Shown: piece by piece, positions 11,379 through 23,074 of the stretch
How the letters are laid out: every line of letters begins with the position of its first letter
How positions within the stretch are numbered: the stretch's first letter is position 1
Assembly: GCA_021613335.1 (NCBI GenBank)
Contig: JAJTWR010000254.1
Coordinates: 186,501-250,500, forward strand
DNA length: 64,000 nucleotides
Direction of reading: 5' to 3'
From: Whitmania pigra
Taxonomy: Eukaryota; Annelida; Clitellata; Hirudinida; Haemopidae
Notes under the pieces: generated by a model
Seen by the model: the letters and a program-made list of their open reading frames with translations, nothing else
Told to the model about the DNA's origin: nothing
Database searches by the model: none
Made by a program: the position numbers and the translations under genes

Positions 11379-12083
11379 TCACTTAATTAGGAGGTAATTA
11401 TTGAGGTTAAAGAGCGACAGGCAGGATTTGAAGCGAGAAAATTTTGAGGAATTAATGATGTCAGGGGGTAGAGAGTTCCAGGGTTTGACGACTCGGTTGA
11501 TGAAGAAGTGTTGCCTGTGTTTGGTGGAACATTGTTCTTGTCGTAGACGAAGGAGATGACCGCGAGTTCTTGAAGTAAGAAACGAAGGGAATTCCGGAAT
11601 TGTGCACTGAACAAGCCCGTGAACTATTTTATAGCAGAAGCATAGGTCGCTGATAAGCCGTCTATGTTCAAGAGTATTGAGTCTCAGCAGTCGTAATCTG
11701 GTATGGTAGGGCAGAGATCTAAATCCGGGTATGGTTCTTGTAAAATATCTTTGGACACGTTCGATCTTTCGTACGAGCTGCTTGCTATGTGGGCTCCATA
11801 TTGGGGAACAATATTCGAGGATAGGTCGGACATAAGTGCAATATGCTCTGGTTAGAATTTTTTTGTGTCTTGTACGAAAGCATTTAAGGAGTAGTCTTAA
11901 CCTCACAAATGCTTTATGAACAATGGTGTTAATGTGGGCTTTGTAGGTGAGTGTGTTATCAATGAGCACCCCAAGATCACGGACGCTATCTGATACAGGT
12001 AAGGTTTGTGAGGCAATTGTGTAGTTGCTTGATGGAGTCTTGATGCGTGATGTCTTGATGGAAATTTGTATGCATTTATGCAT
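11379..12083 (-). mobile_element. CR1/L2-like LINE fragment, end of reverse transcriptase
   Basis: An uninterrupted 234-codon frame covers only the last part of a LINE ORF2. It has the typical RDLGVLIDNTLTYKAHIN block after the catalytic site, YVRPILEYCSPIWSPH, and a C-terminal NRVVKPWNSLPPDIIN. The order matches CR1/L2/Jockey-like elements, and it is unrelated in detail to the full LINE at 5056. It is 5' truncated, as usual after incomplete reverse transcription. The frame being open suggests moderate age. Confidence 0.85.
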
Positions 12084-12204
12084 TATAATTATTTAATAGC
12101 TTGTGCTTAGATAAATAAATTCACAAGAAATCATTGCTTTACCACATTTACAACAATAGTTATAATTTTATAAAGTGATTTTTTAAATTTTGACATGTAA
12201 ATTT

Positions 12205-12370
12205 GGAGGGGGGATTGGGGGTCCCTTGACTTTGTACCAGACCCCAAAAAAGGTCATCTCCTCACGTTTTGCGAGGGTTCCCTCCTCCCAGAATTTTGGC
12301 AAAATGCAAAAATAGGTCATCTTCTCAATCTGTGCAAGGGTTTACTCTTGGAAAATACTGAAATGACGCC
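12205..12370. repeat. Dispersed repeat, copy 1 (GGTCATCTC family)
   Basis: Contains phrases such as AAAAAGGTCATCTC, GCGAGGGTTCCCTCC and GTGCAAGGGTTT that recur in the same order at 13985-14160. This is a non-coding interspersed or locally duplicated repeat, class unknown. Confidence 0.6.
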
Positions 12371-12385
12371 ACTTTCTATCAGCAC

Positions 12386-13330
12386 CTAGGGGTAGTGCCT
12401 CATCCCTTCTTGCTGCGACGGTCCAGTCGTTTGTCTCTGCAAGAATGTCTCGCCTGGGAGTTTGACATATCTTTTTGCAGAGGCGTGTCGAGCAAGAAAT
12501 AAATCTTTCGCGATAGTGCGCGAGTTTGATTTGGAATTGTATTGCAAAAAAAAGCTTCTCCTAGCTCTTCTCATCTCACATTTCCTCTTCCTCCCTCGTT
12601 CTGCGCGGCGCAAGTCCTTCACTCGTCTCTTCACGTCATCACATAGGACGGAGAGTCCTTCTCTCTCGTCTTCTTTAGCCACTGTCCACCGACGGCGAAG
12701 CGCTTTCATTTTGCCTTTGAGGCGTCCGAGTTCGCGCTGTCGCCTGGAGTCCTTCATTTCCTGAGATCGTTTGACAGGCACGACCCCAAATCTTCTGATG
12801 CACTTGTTGTAGATTATGTCACTGAAGGATTTCACTGATCCATCTTTCAGGCTTTTCTTAAGTCCTTGCTTAAGTTCCTCATCCAGTCCTGACCAGCCTT
12901 TCTTGTCGTTTCCTCGAGAGAACCTTATCCTGCCTCTTGGAGGTCTTGTCCTTGAGACTCAAACACACTCGGAACTATGGTGTGACTCCGGTCCAATGTT
13001 TTACCTATCTGCAACTTAGCGATAGTACGCTGCCTCAATGCCTCAATTTGATTTTGAAATTTGATTTCGTTTGTTGGACTTTGAGTCCTCTCTCGGTTGC
13101 GAAATCTCACACGTACATCTTCCAATGTAAACCTTTTGTCAACCTTCATGCACGCCCTGTCCTGGACGTTGTTCAGAATCGAAAGTCCGTTAGAAACAAA
13201 AATCTGTAATCCTTGATTCCGTTGATGGTTCGTCATTCTCCCCCTCCTTTCGGCTGGGATCGTGGGGGCATATATCCTTGTAGCATTGGATTTTTTTATC
13301 ACAATCGGGGAGCTAACCCATTCTCGACCT
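12386..13330 (-). mobile_element. Non-LTR retrotransposon fragment, pre-RT region
   Basis: The minus strand encodes a broken, very basic protein (LRRAERGRKRKCEMRRARRS, then SFFLQYNSKS and AKDLFLARHASAKR). I recognise this style from the stretch just before the reverse transcriptase in some LINE ORF2 proteins; the clade is uncertain. The 12700-13330 part has a close relative at 47670-48290, showing this is a repeat family and not a host gene. Frameshifts separate the pieces at 12386-12835 and 12925-13302. Confidence 0.5.
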
Positions 13331-13399
13331 GCAAGCCTTGTCTTGGCTCATCGATGGTAGAAGGGAGTTTTTTTATAAATTTAAGTTTGGAGAATTAGC

Positions 13400-13941
13400 A
13401 CTCACAGCTAACATTACTAATAGCCTGGGTAAGCAGGATCACAATATTAGGGACAGATCTCCAAGATGTTATCTCTTTATGAAGCTCAAAAGTTGAAGGG
13501 GTCCATCGATGGTATTGTTTCCCAAAGATTTCACAAAATGCTTCAATCTCTTCCTTTCGGCAATGAACTTTTCTTTCTCTATGTCTTCATCAAATACGCC
13601 AGGCTTACAATCATAATTATCATCATACATATTTGACAGTGTAAGAAAGGCGTATTTGTTTGCAAGGTCATGAACTTTCCGAAATCTATCAGATATTTTC
13701 TCGATCAACCTGTCGATGACACACAGCACTTCCTGTCCTCAACTCAATATCAAATCCCAGTGCTGCTTCATTCAATCCTTCACCATCCATTCGTTTCTTT
13801 TTGCGGATTCGACGCTCCATGCTTATCCATTTCAAAGCAGAATATTTTGGATTCGTTTACTGTCCAACATTTTTTCTATTTTTTTAATTTTTACGTATTT
13901 CCTCACAATTTTGCCGTCTCCCACCCCTTGGTACGTCACTG
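13400..13941 (-). mobile_element. hAT (ZMYM-type) transposase relic
   Basis: The minus-strand frame 13469-13729 reads like the C-terminal part of DUF4371/ZMYM-type hAT transposases (IDRLIEKISDRF, then ANKYAFLTLS). It stops before the conserved dimerisation end. The outer end at 13941 is a hAT terminus (CAGTGACGTACCAAGGGG read on the minus strand). It is the inverted partner of the copy at 10298-10900. Confidence 0.6.
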
Positions 13942-13984
13942 AATGTAGACCTTTCTACAGGAGAATCAAGTCTCTCAAGTAGAC

Positions 13985-14160
13985 GTCAGGGAGGTAATTT
14001 GGCGGATTTTAGACTAGACGCAAAAAAAAAGGTCATCTCATAATTTACGAGGGTTTTCCCACTCCCTGAATTTTGGGTAGAAGCAAGGAGAAAGGTTCGT
14101 CTTCTCAAGTGGTGCAAGGGTTTGCCCTCCCTTTGGAAAAAGCTGAAATTACTGCTCCCC
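13985..14160. repeat. Dispersed repeat, copy 2 (GGTCATCTC family)
   Basis: Direct-orientation relative of 12205-12370, about 1.8 kb away. Shared words include AAAGGTCATCTC, CGAGGGTTTTCCC and GGTGCAAGGGTTTG. Confidence 0.6.
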
Positions 14161-14297
14161 GATTGCCGTTCTTCAGTCACAGCTTGCGTGAAATCAGTTC
14201 AGAACCAGATTACATTTCAGGAAAAGCTTAATTTCCGAAATAAATATATTTTTAATTATGTAAAAAAACATTTGTCATCATTTCTTTTATCTCTGCT

Positions 14298-14360
14298 CAG
14301 TGCCGGATTACCCATTAGGCTGGGTAGGCCTAGAGGCCCCGCGACTTTTAGGGTCCCCAT
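14298..14360 (+). mobile_element. hAT terminus relic (CAGTGCCGGATTA type)
   Basis: CAGTGCCGGATTACCCATTA followed by GGCCCCGCGAC matches the form of a hAT end. A related end (CAGTGCCAGATTAAGCC) lies at 26676. No partner terminus or target duplication was found for either. Confidence 0.45.
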
Positions 14361-14931
14361 GAGAAAAGAAATTTTTTGTGGGATAGCGTATAACATTGAA
14401 CTATTGGCAATTACAGACCCTAATGACATGACCAGAGCCACCTTAAAGAAAGCCGTGCAACATTGTCCAAAAATATTCATAAGTATAAGATAGATTTTTT
14501 AAAGATTAAAATATTAACGATAAAAATACTTAAAGATAGAAGTAGCCAGTGACATGAAAGACAGATGTTGATAATTGCGATAATAAATCAGCTGTTTATT
14601 ATTTCTTCAGAAATGTCCTGAACACAAAATTTATTATTTTAGATGAGATTTTTTTGGTTTTGTGTAACTGATTTATTAATATATCCATACATTCATTTTT
14701 CCCGACCTCCATTTAACTCCTCCATTCGCTTCAACCTGTCCCTGCCATTTTCTAGCTGGTGAACCGGTTGTCTATAGGCTGTCTGAGTTGTGGTTAGTTC
14801 GTGATTTTCGAATTCGAGTTTTATTACCTTGGAAATAGTTGCAATTGTTAAGATTATGTATAAATTTAACATTGATTTGTTAATTTTCATCGCTTAAAGT
14901 CGTGATGCTACTTTTAGATTCTAAAACAGCT

Positions 14932-15474
14932 ATGGGTCAAAAACAAGGAAAGCCAGATTTTAAGGAACTTTCTAAAGGAACCAAGTTTACAACAAAGGAA
15001 TTGAAAGAGTGGTTCAACAAGTTTAAAGGAGACTTTCCACAAGGGAAAATTTCAAAGCCTGAGTTTGTCAATCTTTACAAGAAGATGTTTGGAAGTGATG
15101 GCGACCCTCAGGAATTCTGCGAGCATGTTTTCAGGCAATATGATGCTGATGGAAATGGTGAAATAGACTTTAGGGAGTTTGTGACGACACTTTCTGTGGC
15201 AGCTCGAGGTACAGCAGATGAAAAGCTCCTCTGGGCTTTCAATTTGTATGACATAGATGGAAATCATTACTTGTCGCCAAGTGAGATCACAGAAATACTT
15301 CAGGCCGTCTACAAGGCAAAGAAGATTGATAATCCTAGGGAGAAAGCTGAAGAAACTGTGACGACAATTTTTACAAAGGCAGATGACAACAAGGATGGTC
15401 GCCTTTCTGAAGCTGAGTTTGTTAGGCATGCTCTGACTTGCCCAAGTGTCAAGGAGCTTCTACAAGCCCTCTGA
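14932..15474 (+). CDS. Neuronal calcium sensor (NCS) family protein, single exon
   Basis: 180 residues from ATG 14932; an upstream in-frame start at 14902 would bury the MGQKQGK myristoylation consensus, so I chose the internal ATG. Four EF hands: the first is inactive, with FPQG where the family has a CPxG loop. The second (DADGNGEIDFRE), third (DIDGNHYLSPSE) and fourth (DDNKDGRLSEAE) have canonical Ca-binding positions. These are membrane-attached Ca sensors of the recoverin/hippocalcin/frequenin type; I cannot place it in a subfamily. The C-terminus (VKELLQAL) is a little shorter than usual. The coding region has no introns although its neighbours are intron-rich, so it may be a retrocopy or have only a 5' UTR intron (possible acceptor at 14929). 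AATAAA motifs occur at 15897 and 16010. Confidence 0.9.
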   Translation: MGQKQGKPDFKELSKGTKFTTKELKEWFNKFKGDFPQGKISKPEFVNLYKKMFGSDGDPQEFCEHVFRQYDADGNGEIDFREFVTTLSVAARGTADEKLLWAFNLYDIDGNHYLSPSEITEILQAVYKAKKIDNPREKAEETVTTIFTKADDNKDGRLSEAEFVRHALTCPSVKELLQAL

Positions 15475-16689
15475 ACTTCTGGTCATGGTATGCACCAGTA
15501 TCAAAAATGATATTACATTACTCAAGTTTTATTTTAGCATCTTCCGTCTGCTTAATTAGTCATTTGTGCAAGCTGTCTGCTTTCGGCTTTTATGATTTCT
15601 GTAACTTATTTGATATGCAAGACTTGAGAAGTTAACTTTATATGACTTGATTATTGGTAGAAGATTTTTGAGCTTAAAGTGTTGTTTGTATGGTATATCT
15701 TAGGTGGAGAAATAGGAAGTAAATTCTAATTTTTCATAAATCTGGTCAAATCAAACATCATTTTTTACAGTGATTTTTTATGTATTTTTAAGGCTGGTTG
15801 CTTATGATTCTTGGTGTTTATTGAGTTAATATTTTGCTGTGATTGATTATCTGATTCAAGCAGATCAAAAATCATTATAGCTTGTGTTTGTCAGTTAATA
15901 AATTTGTATTTCCTTGGTGTTTTATATTCCAGAGTATTGATATATTGTTGGTCATCATCATCATCCTTGAGTTTAAAGCATTTCTTGCAGGCTTTTGAGA
16001 TTTGACATCAATAAATGTCCCAGCACAAATTTGAGTAATTTTGTTCTATGGCTGTTTATGATTTACCACATTTGCTAGAGGTTGTGGGCTAAAATGGTTT
16101 TAGTATCCAGACTTATGGTGTTTTCGGAGTCTGCAGCAGAGGATTTCCTTGTGGCTCGTGGGAAGCATTTGGCAGTGTCACGCTTGGCTGCCATTACCCT
16201 ATTTGTCTAGGGAGGACGGATTGCATGCACTCCGAACGTGGCAAAGTTTTATTTAGAATGTAATAACAAAAATTTCACACGTAATTGCCCATTTAAATTA
16301 GGGCTATAATGTTCATGGGCCACCTAAACTTTGGCTGCATCCCCTTATCGTGGAGCCTGGTCCAAATATATTATTTGTAAAAATTCACGCTATTTGTTTA
16401 CAAAAAAGCTTCAGTTGATATAAGGCCTAATTAATTGCTTGTATATGATTATTTACTCTCCCTATATCAATTTTGTTTAGAAATTCTAAATTTATTTGAG
16501 GATTTACATTTATTTGTTGAGTAACCGCCATGTAAGCTATCGCCATTTGAGCAAAAGTCAGGGAACCGCTTAGCAATCCAGCGGGTGTCAGTTAATTTAG
16601 TGAATTTTTAATTAATCTTTATTTATCATTAATTTAATCTTTATAGTTGTTATACTATACATAAGAATTCTTTTACATAGTTAACACAT
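15475..16689. other. 3' UTR of the NCS gene, then empty intergenic sequence
   Basis: Two AATAAA motifs (15897, 16010) suggest an unusually long 3' UTR of 420-550 bases. Nothing else is recognised up to 16689. Confidence 0.4.
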
Positions 16690-16745
16690 TAAGAACTCCA
16701 AATCAACTTAGTTATGCAACGGACTTTAATCAAATAAATAAATTG
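16690..16745 (+). mobile_element. 5'-truncated tail of the I-type LINE family
   Basis: AACTCCAAATCAACTTAG and GTTATGCAACGGACTTTAAT, then a run of AAATA units, match the last bases of the LINE at 5056-10259 (there TTATGCAACGGACTATAATC). Only the 3' end was copied. Confidence 0.7.
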
Positions 16746-17536
16746 AACCATTAATTACATTTAAACTCAGCTTAGAAGTTTGACATTACAAAAAATATTT
16801 ATAATTTATTCGATTAATAAAATTAAGGTAATTAAAAATTCAAATCAAATAAAATTATTTTGAACTAACACATCACTAGATCTAATTCACCTATTCTAAA
16901 TTCACTTTTCTTCAATCACATACCGCTGAGTCCGGGTGGACTTTGATTTCTATTGAGGGGTTAATGTTTTATGATTTTGGATTATGTCAATATTTAGACT
17001 ATTATTAATATAATATTAGTCTAATATTTAGACTAACATTAATTATATACTATTATTAATTATTAGTCTAATATATATTTGAGACTAATATATAATATAC
17101 TAACAATAATATTATTATAAATAATGAAGAGTCCAAATGACTAAGCGAGCTTTTCACAATTTAAGTTGCAAATGCCGGGTTATCGACCAACCTGATTGGA
17201 TAAAAGTTGTGTCCTATCATCATAATATAAGTAAAAAATCATACTTACACAATTATGAAGTTGATATTAACCACATTATATATAATAACATTAGGAAATT
17301 GAAGTCGCCAACTTATGGCCAGGTAACAAATGAAAAAACGTTTTAAGATAAATTGTCATAATGGTGAAATCACATTCATGTGATGGAACAACAATGATAA
17401 AGTGTTTTTAATTATTTGTGTTTAAATTGGGTGGAATAAAGGGATTCATTAAAAAGTTAGGTGCTTCAAAAGGAAACTCTTTTTATTTGTAATTTTAAGC
17501 CTGAGTTTTAATCTGAGGACATTTTTGATGTGCAGC
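16746..17536. other. Intergenic, upstream of LRRC40
   Basis: Very AT-rich, with TAATATTAGTC-type short repeats at 16995-17100. An open frame at 17137-17346 resembles nothing I know. The LRRC40 promoter and any 5' UTR exon should lie here, but no core motif stands out. Confidence 0.4.
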
Positions 17537-20500
17537 ATGGCTTCACGGTTCAAAAGAATACCACTTCAGCACAGAGAGAAGGAAAAGTCAAGTGACCAAA
17601 ATGTCATGGTTACCCTTCTGAAGCAAGCTCGAAAAAGTGGAATTCTCAATTTATCGAATCGAGCTTTAGGAGAAGGTGGTTTGATTAAATGTAAATTAAT
17701 TAGAAATTAATTTTCATGCTGGTATTTTATTTTTTTTATCTCAAGCCAATTATACTGAAACACATCAATTAGTTAAATATTATCTCAACAATCAAGCAAT
17801 TAGACTTTTGATTTTATTTACCACTATAACTTGTACATTTTTTAAATTGCCACTTAAATATTCTTTTACAATTGCTTGGCAGTCCCTGAAAGTGTGTGGC
17901 GGCTCAACCAGGAAGTACCAGGTGGGGGGAAGTCCTTATCCATGGATGATACAGGGGACTCTTGGTGGGACCAGGTGGACCTTGTGAAACTCATTCTTGC
18001 CTCTAACAACCTCACTGAAGTTTCCAAAAGCATTTCAAACTTTCCTGCTTTAAGTCACTTGGATGTGAGTCTGCTGTTATATTTTTAAAAGTTACTTAAC
18101 AAAACTTAAGCTTACTTAAAGTGGCACTGGAAATGTATTTGTGTTGTTACATCTGTTATGAATTTTTGAGTACAAATCTAAGTGATGCCATTTAACAAGA
18201 TGTTTACTGGTGATAAGGTGATGTCAAATTTGAGACCTTTTGTTGAAGTAGTATGAAATAGTAAGGGTTCATCTATAAAAATCGTTGATAAATTTGCTGA
18301 TTTTTTACCTCTTCTCCCCCTGTCCGCAAATGTCCATTTTGTACTCCTCCCCCTATAAAAATATTTATTTTATATTTATTTTAATGAATAAACAATTCTA
18401 CTATTCCAATGATCCAATGAAAAATCAGATTGTAGCCAGTATATAAAATTTGGAACCATAATAAATTTTATTGGTTGCTGGCAATTGATTTAGTTCTATC
18501 CATTGTAGATAGTGATGGAAATTTTTGCCTTAATTTGAGACATGTCTTTTTGAACCAGTTCCAAAATTTTTGTTTATTTTTTATAAAACGTAAATATAAG
18601 AATATCAAAACAATGGATATAAAATTATAAATAAATATAGGTTTGAAAAATTAAAAAATTTACTCATTTTTTATTTAAAGTATGGATTAAAAACAAAACA
18701 TTCACCCCTCCCCCACTTGCAGATATCTTTTACGGATGACCCATAAACTGATCGCATAGAAGTGCCGTGTGTTTTGTGAAGCTCGAGTTTAAAATAATTT
18801 AAAAATGTTTCATGTTTATCAGCTTCACGACAATAAATTAGGATTTCTTCCTGAAGCCATTGGTGGATTAACTGAGATCGTAAAACTGAATATCAGGTGG
18901 AACTTTTATTTAATTATTGATTATCAATGGTTGATTTATTTATTTTAGCCTGTTCAATTTTGATTTAATAAGTTATAAATAAACTGTAATTTTGTTACAA
19001 AGGTTAACATTAGAATTGGTTTTCAGTCAGAACTCTTTTGACAACTTTCCGAGTTGCATCCTTCAACTAAAGAAGTTGAGATGTCTTCACATTCAGCAGA
19101 ACAAAATCAAACAACTTCCTGACTCATTTGGTGATTTGAACTGCCTCGAAGATTTGGTTATTAAGAGCTTTTCATTGGATTTGATTTTGATAAACTTATC
19201 AGTAGAAGCTGATAAGTTGGCTTCTTCTGAATTATATTCTACATGTTTAATTATGCTTGAAATTTTTTTAAACCTATTTTCGGTGCAACATTGAATATTT
19301 TCCGTTTAACTTTACAAACAATATGACATTTGTAGCATGAATTGTTGTGAAGCCATCAGATTATATTGCATGAATTTTGGTTTTATTGACCATAATACAC
19401 ATAAATTTGAATTTGCACATGCTGCATTCTAGTATGAAATTTATTTTTTTGTATTAATAAAGTTGGTTGTATTATTTTTATTGAGAATTATTTAAAATTT
19501 ATTTATAAAACATTTTATCAATGGCTTGAATTCTCCCCAGTCACATTCATTGTAATGACTTAACATTTTTAAAGGATTTGTCTGAGAATGAAATAACAAT
19601 TCTTCCGGACTCAATTGAACTTCTGACAAAACTCAAATCTTTGAGAGCTTCACAAAACCAACTGGATGTTGTAACTCCTGCAATTGGCAGTTTAAAAGGT
19701 GGGATTATGGAACAAAGTGTTTTATTTTACTTTGATATGATTTTTTAATGCACTTTAGCATCTGCTTTTGTGAATGTTTATTTATATTGCTTCAAGTGCC
19801 TTGTTTATTGCATACATTTAATTAAATGTTGCATTTTTTACTTTATTATCAGGCATTATTTAGTAATTTTGATTGATGGCAGAAAGTAGTTACACAACTT
19901 AGCTGTGTTTGCAATAGTTTTGTTAACTAAAAGTAAAAACTAATATTATTATTTGTCAGTCAAATAATGAAGTCACTGCATCTATGTTAATTGAATTTAT
20001 TATTTTTAGAACTCAAGTCATTGGATCTGAGACAGAACAGAATAAGTCAACTCCCACAAGAACTTGGTCAGTTGAAACGATTGGACATTTTATACCTTCA
20101 AATGAATCGGATTTCGAAGTTTCCTCAACTAGATGATTGCTCAAACCTCAAGGTGGCTTTAGATAATCTTGTTATAATATTTTTGTATGTATATGTAGTA
20201 TATGAATATGTAACAGCACCATTACCTTAAAATATTTTAGTTAATATTTATAAATTTATTAATTTTTAAATAATAGCTCAGATTTACGTTTGTATGTGGT
20301 TGGGATAAGAGCATTTAATTTATTTTTTAGTTAAGAAATATCACAATAACTCAATAAAATATTTATTGATATCAGGAACTATATTTGGGTAAGAATTGCA
20401 TAAAGGAAATGCCTGCTGACTGCATTAATTCATTGACATCCCTGGTGATTTTGGATCTCCGAGAGAACCAGTTGAAAATCATTCCGAATGAAATATCCAC

Positions 20501-22537
20501 TCTTCGGTGCCTCGAACGACTCGATTTGACCAACAACGACCTTTCAAAGTGAGAATTCGGGTTGTTGTTGTTGTTTTTGGAATTAAATATTTGCTCATCT
20601 TTTTGCATTGTTTTGCAGTGTTCCAAATGTTCTCGGAACAATGGTTAATCTACAATCAATACTTCTCGATGGAAACCCACTGAGGTCCATCAGGAGGGAT
20701 CTCATATCGGTCAGTGTTCCATTCTGACTTGCGCTTCTAAGTTTTATTCTTATTTTAAGTTATCATTTTTCTTGCCATTTTACAGTAATTATTAGCTGCA
20801 TTGATTTGTATTATAATTGCAATTTATTTAGATATTCTTTAATTTCGTAAAGATAATTTGAGAAGGGTAAATTAATTTAAGGCTTTGGCAAGTTTATGAA
20901 TAAATTCTGTGCAATTTATTGCAAAATTGTGAAAAAGTTCTAATTAAATCTTGAAGAGAGGAACAACAGAACTGAAGAAATATCTGGTGAGCAGAATGTC
21001 ATCTGCAGAGTTACCACCATCCTCATCATCACACTCCTCGTCAGTCAGAAGTTCAGACAGTGGCATAATATCTGTGAACAAGGATGTCATCGATGAAGTT
21101 ACCCTTAAATCTACAAAATCACTAGATTTCAGGTGGATATATTTTCATATATTCGTAAAAACATTACAATATCTAGCAATACCTATGATCTAAGTTCAAT
21201 GTTTGTGAAGTTGTTTTGTAATAAGTCAAAAATTAATGCTTGTCTTGATTATTTATAATTAAATTTTTGTAATTTAAGATTAATTATTTTAAAATAAAAG
21301 TACAGTAAATTAAATATTTAAGCCTGGCTGATGTTTAATGCATACTATATACTGTAACCAGTCATTTTTATTGTTTAGTCAATATAACATTTGTTCTTCT
21401 GATGTAGTAATAAAAAGCTCCCTGAAGATCCAAGTAATTTGTTCATTCTGGCTGTAAAATGTGGAGTAACCCAAGTAAACTGCTCAAAGAATTTGCTCAC
21501 AACTCTTCCTTCCGGGTTTGAAATGAATTTGGATAATCAATGGCTCACTTTAATTTCAGTCTCATTAATTATTTTCATTTGAGTAATTTATAATGGATTC
21601 AAGATAAATAACTCATCATCACACGTTGTTCGATAATTGTGCAGTTTGATGGGATTAAGAAGTTCCTTGGTGGAGTTAAATCTGAGCCTCAATAAGATCA
21701 GTTGTCTTCATTCGGATGTTGGTTCGCTTAGTAGACTAATGCTTCTCAATTTGAGGTTTAGACAAAGTTTTTGTTTGCCATTGTAATGAATTTTGTAATT
21801 CTAGTGCTTTTAATGTTTTTTCAGACAATTTATAGTTTCATTCATTTATGTTCATTTTACTGCATAATTTCAGCAACAATCTACTGTCTGAACTGCCACC
21901 AGAGTTGAATAACCTGAAACTCTTGAGAGAAATAAACATCTCATTTAACAGGTAATAGATCAATTAAGTTGCATTTATAACTTGATAAATTGTTTGATCA
22001 CGTATTACAACACAAATTAATTTTGATTACATGTTACATCACAAATTGTTCACAGGTTCACGAAGATGCCTGAAGTCCTCTATGAAATGGAAGCTCTCGA
22101 GACAATTTCCATTTCAGATAACAAAGTGGAAAGCTTTGATGCTGTGAGACTCTGTGGACTAAGCAGACTATCCACACTAGATCTTCAGAACAACAATTTA
22201 TCTGCACTTAATCCTCTGCTGGGGAGATGCATTCAGCTGCAGTGAGTAGCATTTTAAGCAATTCGCTTGCAAGTTGTTTAACTCTTATAGTTGTGAAATC
22301 ATTAAATCAGAAACTAATTAGACAAGGTGGATATCTGGGTTTTTATTCAAACTATCTGTCAATGACCGACAATTAGTATAATTCCCAGTAAACTTCTAAA
22401 ATAATTTCAAAAAATATTACAAATTTTGCAGGCATTGCAAGTTGGAGGGTAACTCATTCAGGAATCCAGGATTCTCAATACTGAGCAAAGGCACTGCTGC
22501 TGTTCTTGAATATCTGAGAGACAAAATTGTTGATTAA
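17537..22537 (+). CDS. LRRC40: Leucine-rich repeat-containing protein 40, complete
   Basis: Fourteen exons join with consistent phase: 17537-17675, 17883-18064, 18823-18896, 19027-19156, 19575-19698, 20010-20152, 20376-20548, 20619-20709, 20957-21132, 21408-21515, 21645-21755, 21874-21951, 22056-22241, 22432-22537. The product is 606 residues, close to the vertebrate protein. The N-terminus (LLKQARKSGILNLSNRAL, then VPESVWRLN) and C-terminus (GTAAVLEYLRDKI) are diagnostic. In between are about 20 leucine-rich repeats (e.g. LKSLDLRQNRISQLPQELGQ), broken near the middle by a Ser-rich linker (SSAELPPSSSSHSSSVRSSD). The molecular role of LRRC40 is poorly known; the repeats form a protein-binding solenoid, and there is no signal peptide or membrane segment. 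Donors at exons 4 (GTTATT), 10 (GTTTGA) and 11 (GTTTAG) are non-consensus but required by the reading frame. Confidence 0.95.
18265..18742. mobile_element. MITE-like element in LRRC40 intron 2
   Basis: Starts GGGTTCATCTATAAAA and ends TTTTACGGATGACCC, imperfect inverted termini, with C-rich subterminal stretches near both ends. There is no clear target duplication and no coding capacity. The superfamily is unassigned. Confidence 0.5.
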
Positions 22538-23074
22538 CTGTCACCAATCGTGTCTCCATTCATATGGTTTTAATCCACTTTAGATTGCTTTGTTAATTAC
22601 ATTTACTTGCCTACACAACCAGTCCAAATAAGTCTCAAAGTTTTTCAAATATTTGTGACTTTTACAGCTGTTGCCATGAGTATGAGTTGTTACTGCAGAA
22701 TCCATCTCTTCACATCATTAAGGGACCAAGAGAGACCTCCTAATATTGAAGACTTTCAGTTTTTATATCTGCATGGAAATGCATTGTTGATGTTGGGTAA
22801 ATGATTTTAATCATTGCAAGAACTCATGATCCGTCTATACTGTAGGGTCAAATCGTTCATGACTTAAAACCGAAAATTTGTGAAGCTAAAAAATAATGAA
22901 AATGCCGAAATTATAAATGGTAGATTTCTGCTCTTGGTAAAGGTTGAAATGGTTTAAACTAGAGAAAAACAGCAGATGGAGAGGCACTCATAATGCTGCA
23001 ATGAACTGTAGCAGGATTAAAGCTGTTTTTGAAATAGACTCTTAAATGTGATTGATCTAGAAATAGGACGTCAT
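22538..23074. other. Shared 3' intergenic region of LRRC40 and OMA1
   Basis: The two genes converge with 537 bases between stop codons, so the 3' UTRs must be short or overlap. No other feature is seen. Confidence 0.5.

Noticed and set aside
14693..14890. Minus-strand small secreted peptide (65 residues, hydrophobic start)
   Set aside because: No family resemblance and it lies in the likely promoter of the NCS gene; an open frame this short is expected by chance in AT-rich DNA.
14902..14931. Upstream start for the NCS protein
   Set aside because: It would add ten residues before MGQKQGK and abolish the N-terminal glycine needed for myristoylation; the added bases look like intron end or 5' UTR.
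17137..17346. Open frame of 69 codons before LRRC40
   Set aside because: No known domain and no splice or start context; probably chance.
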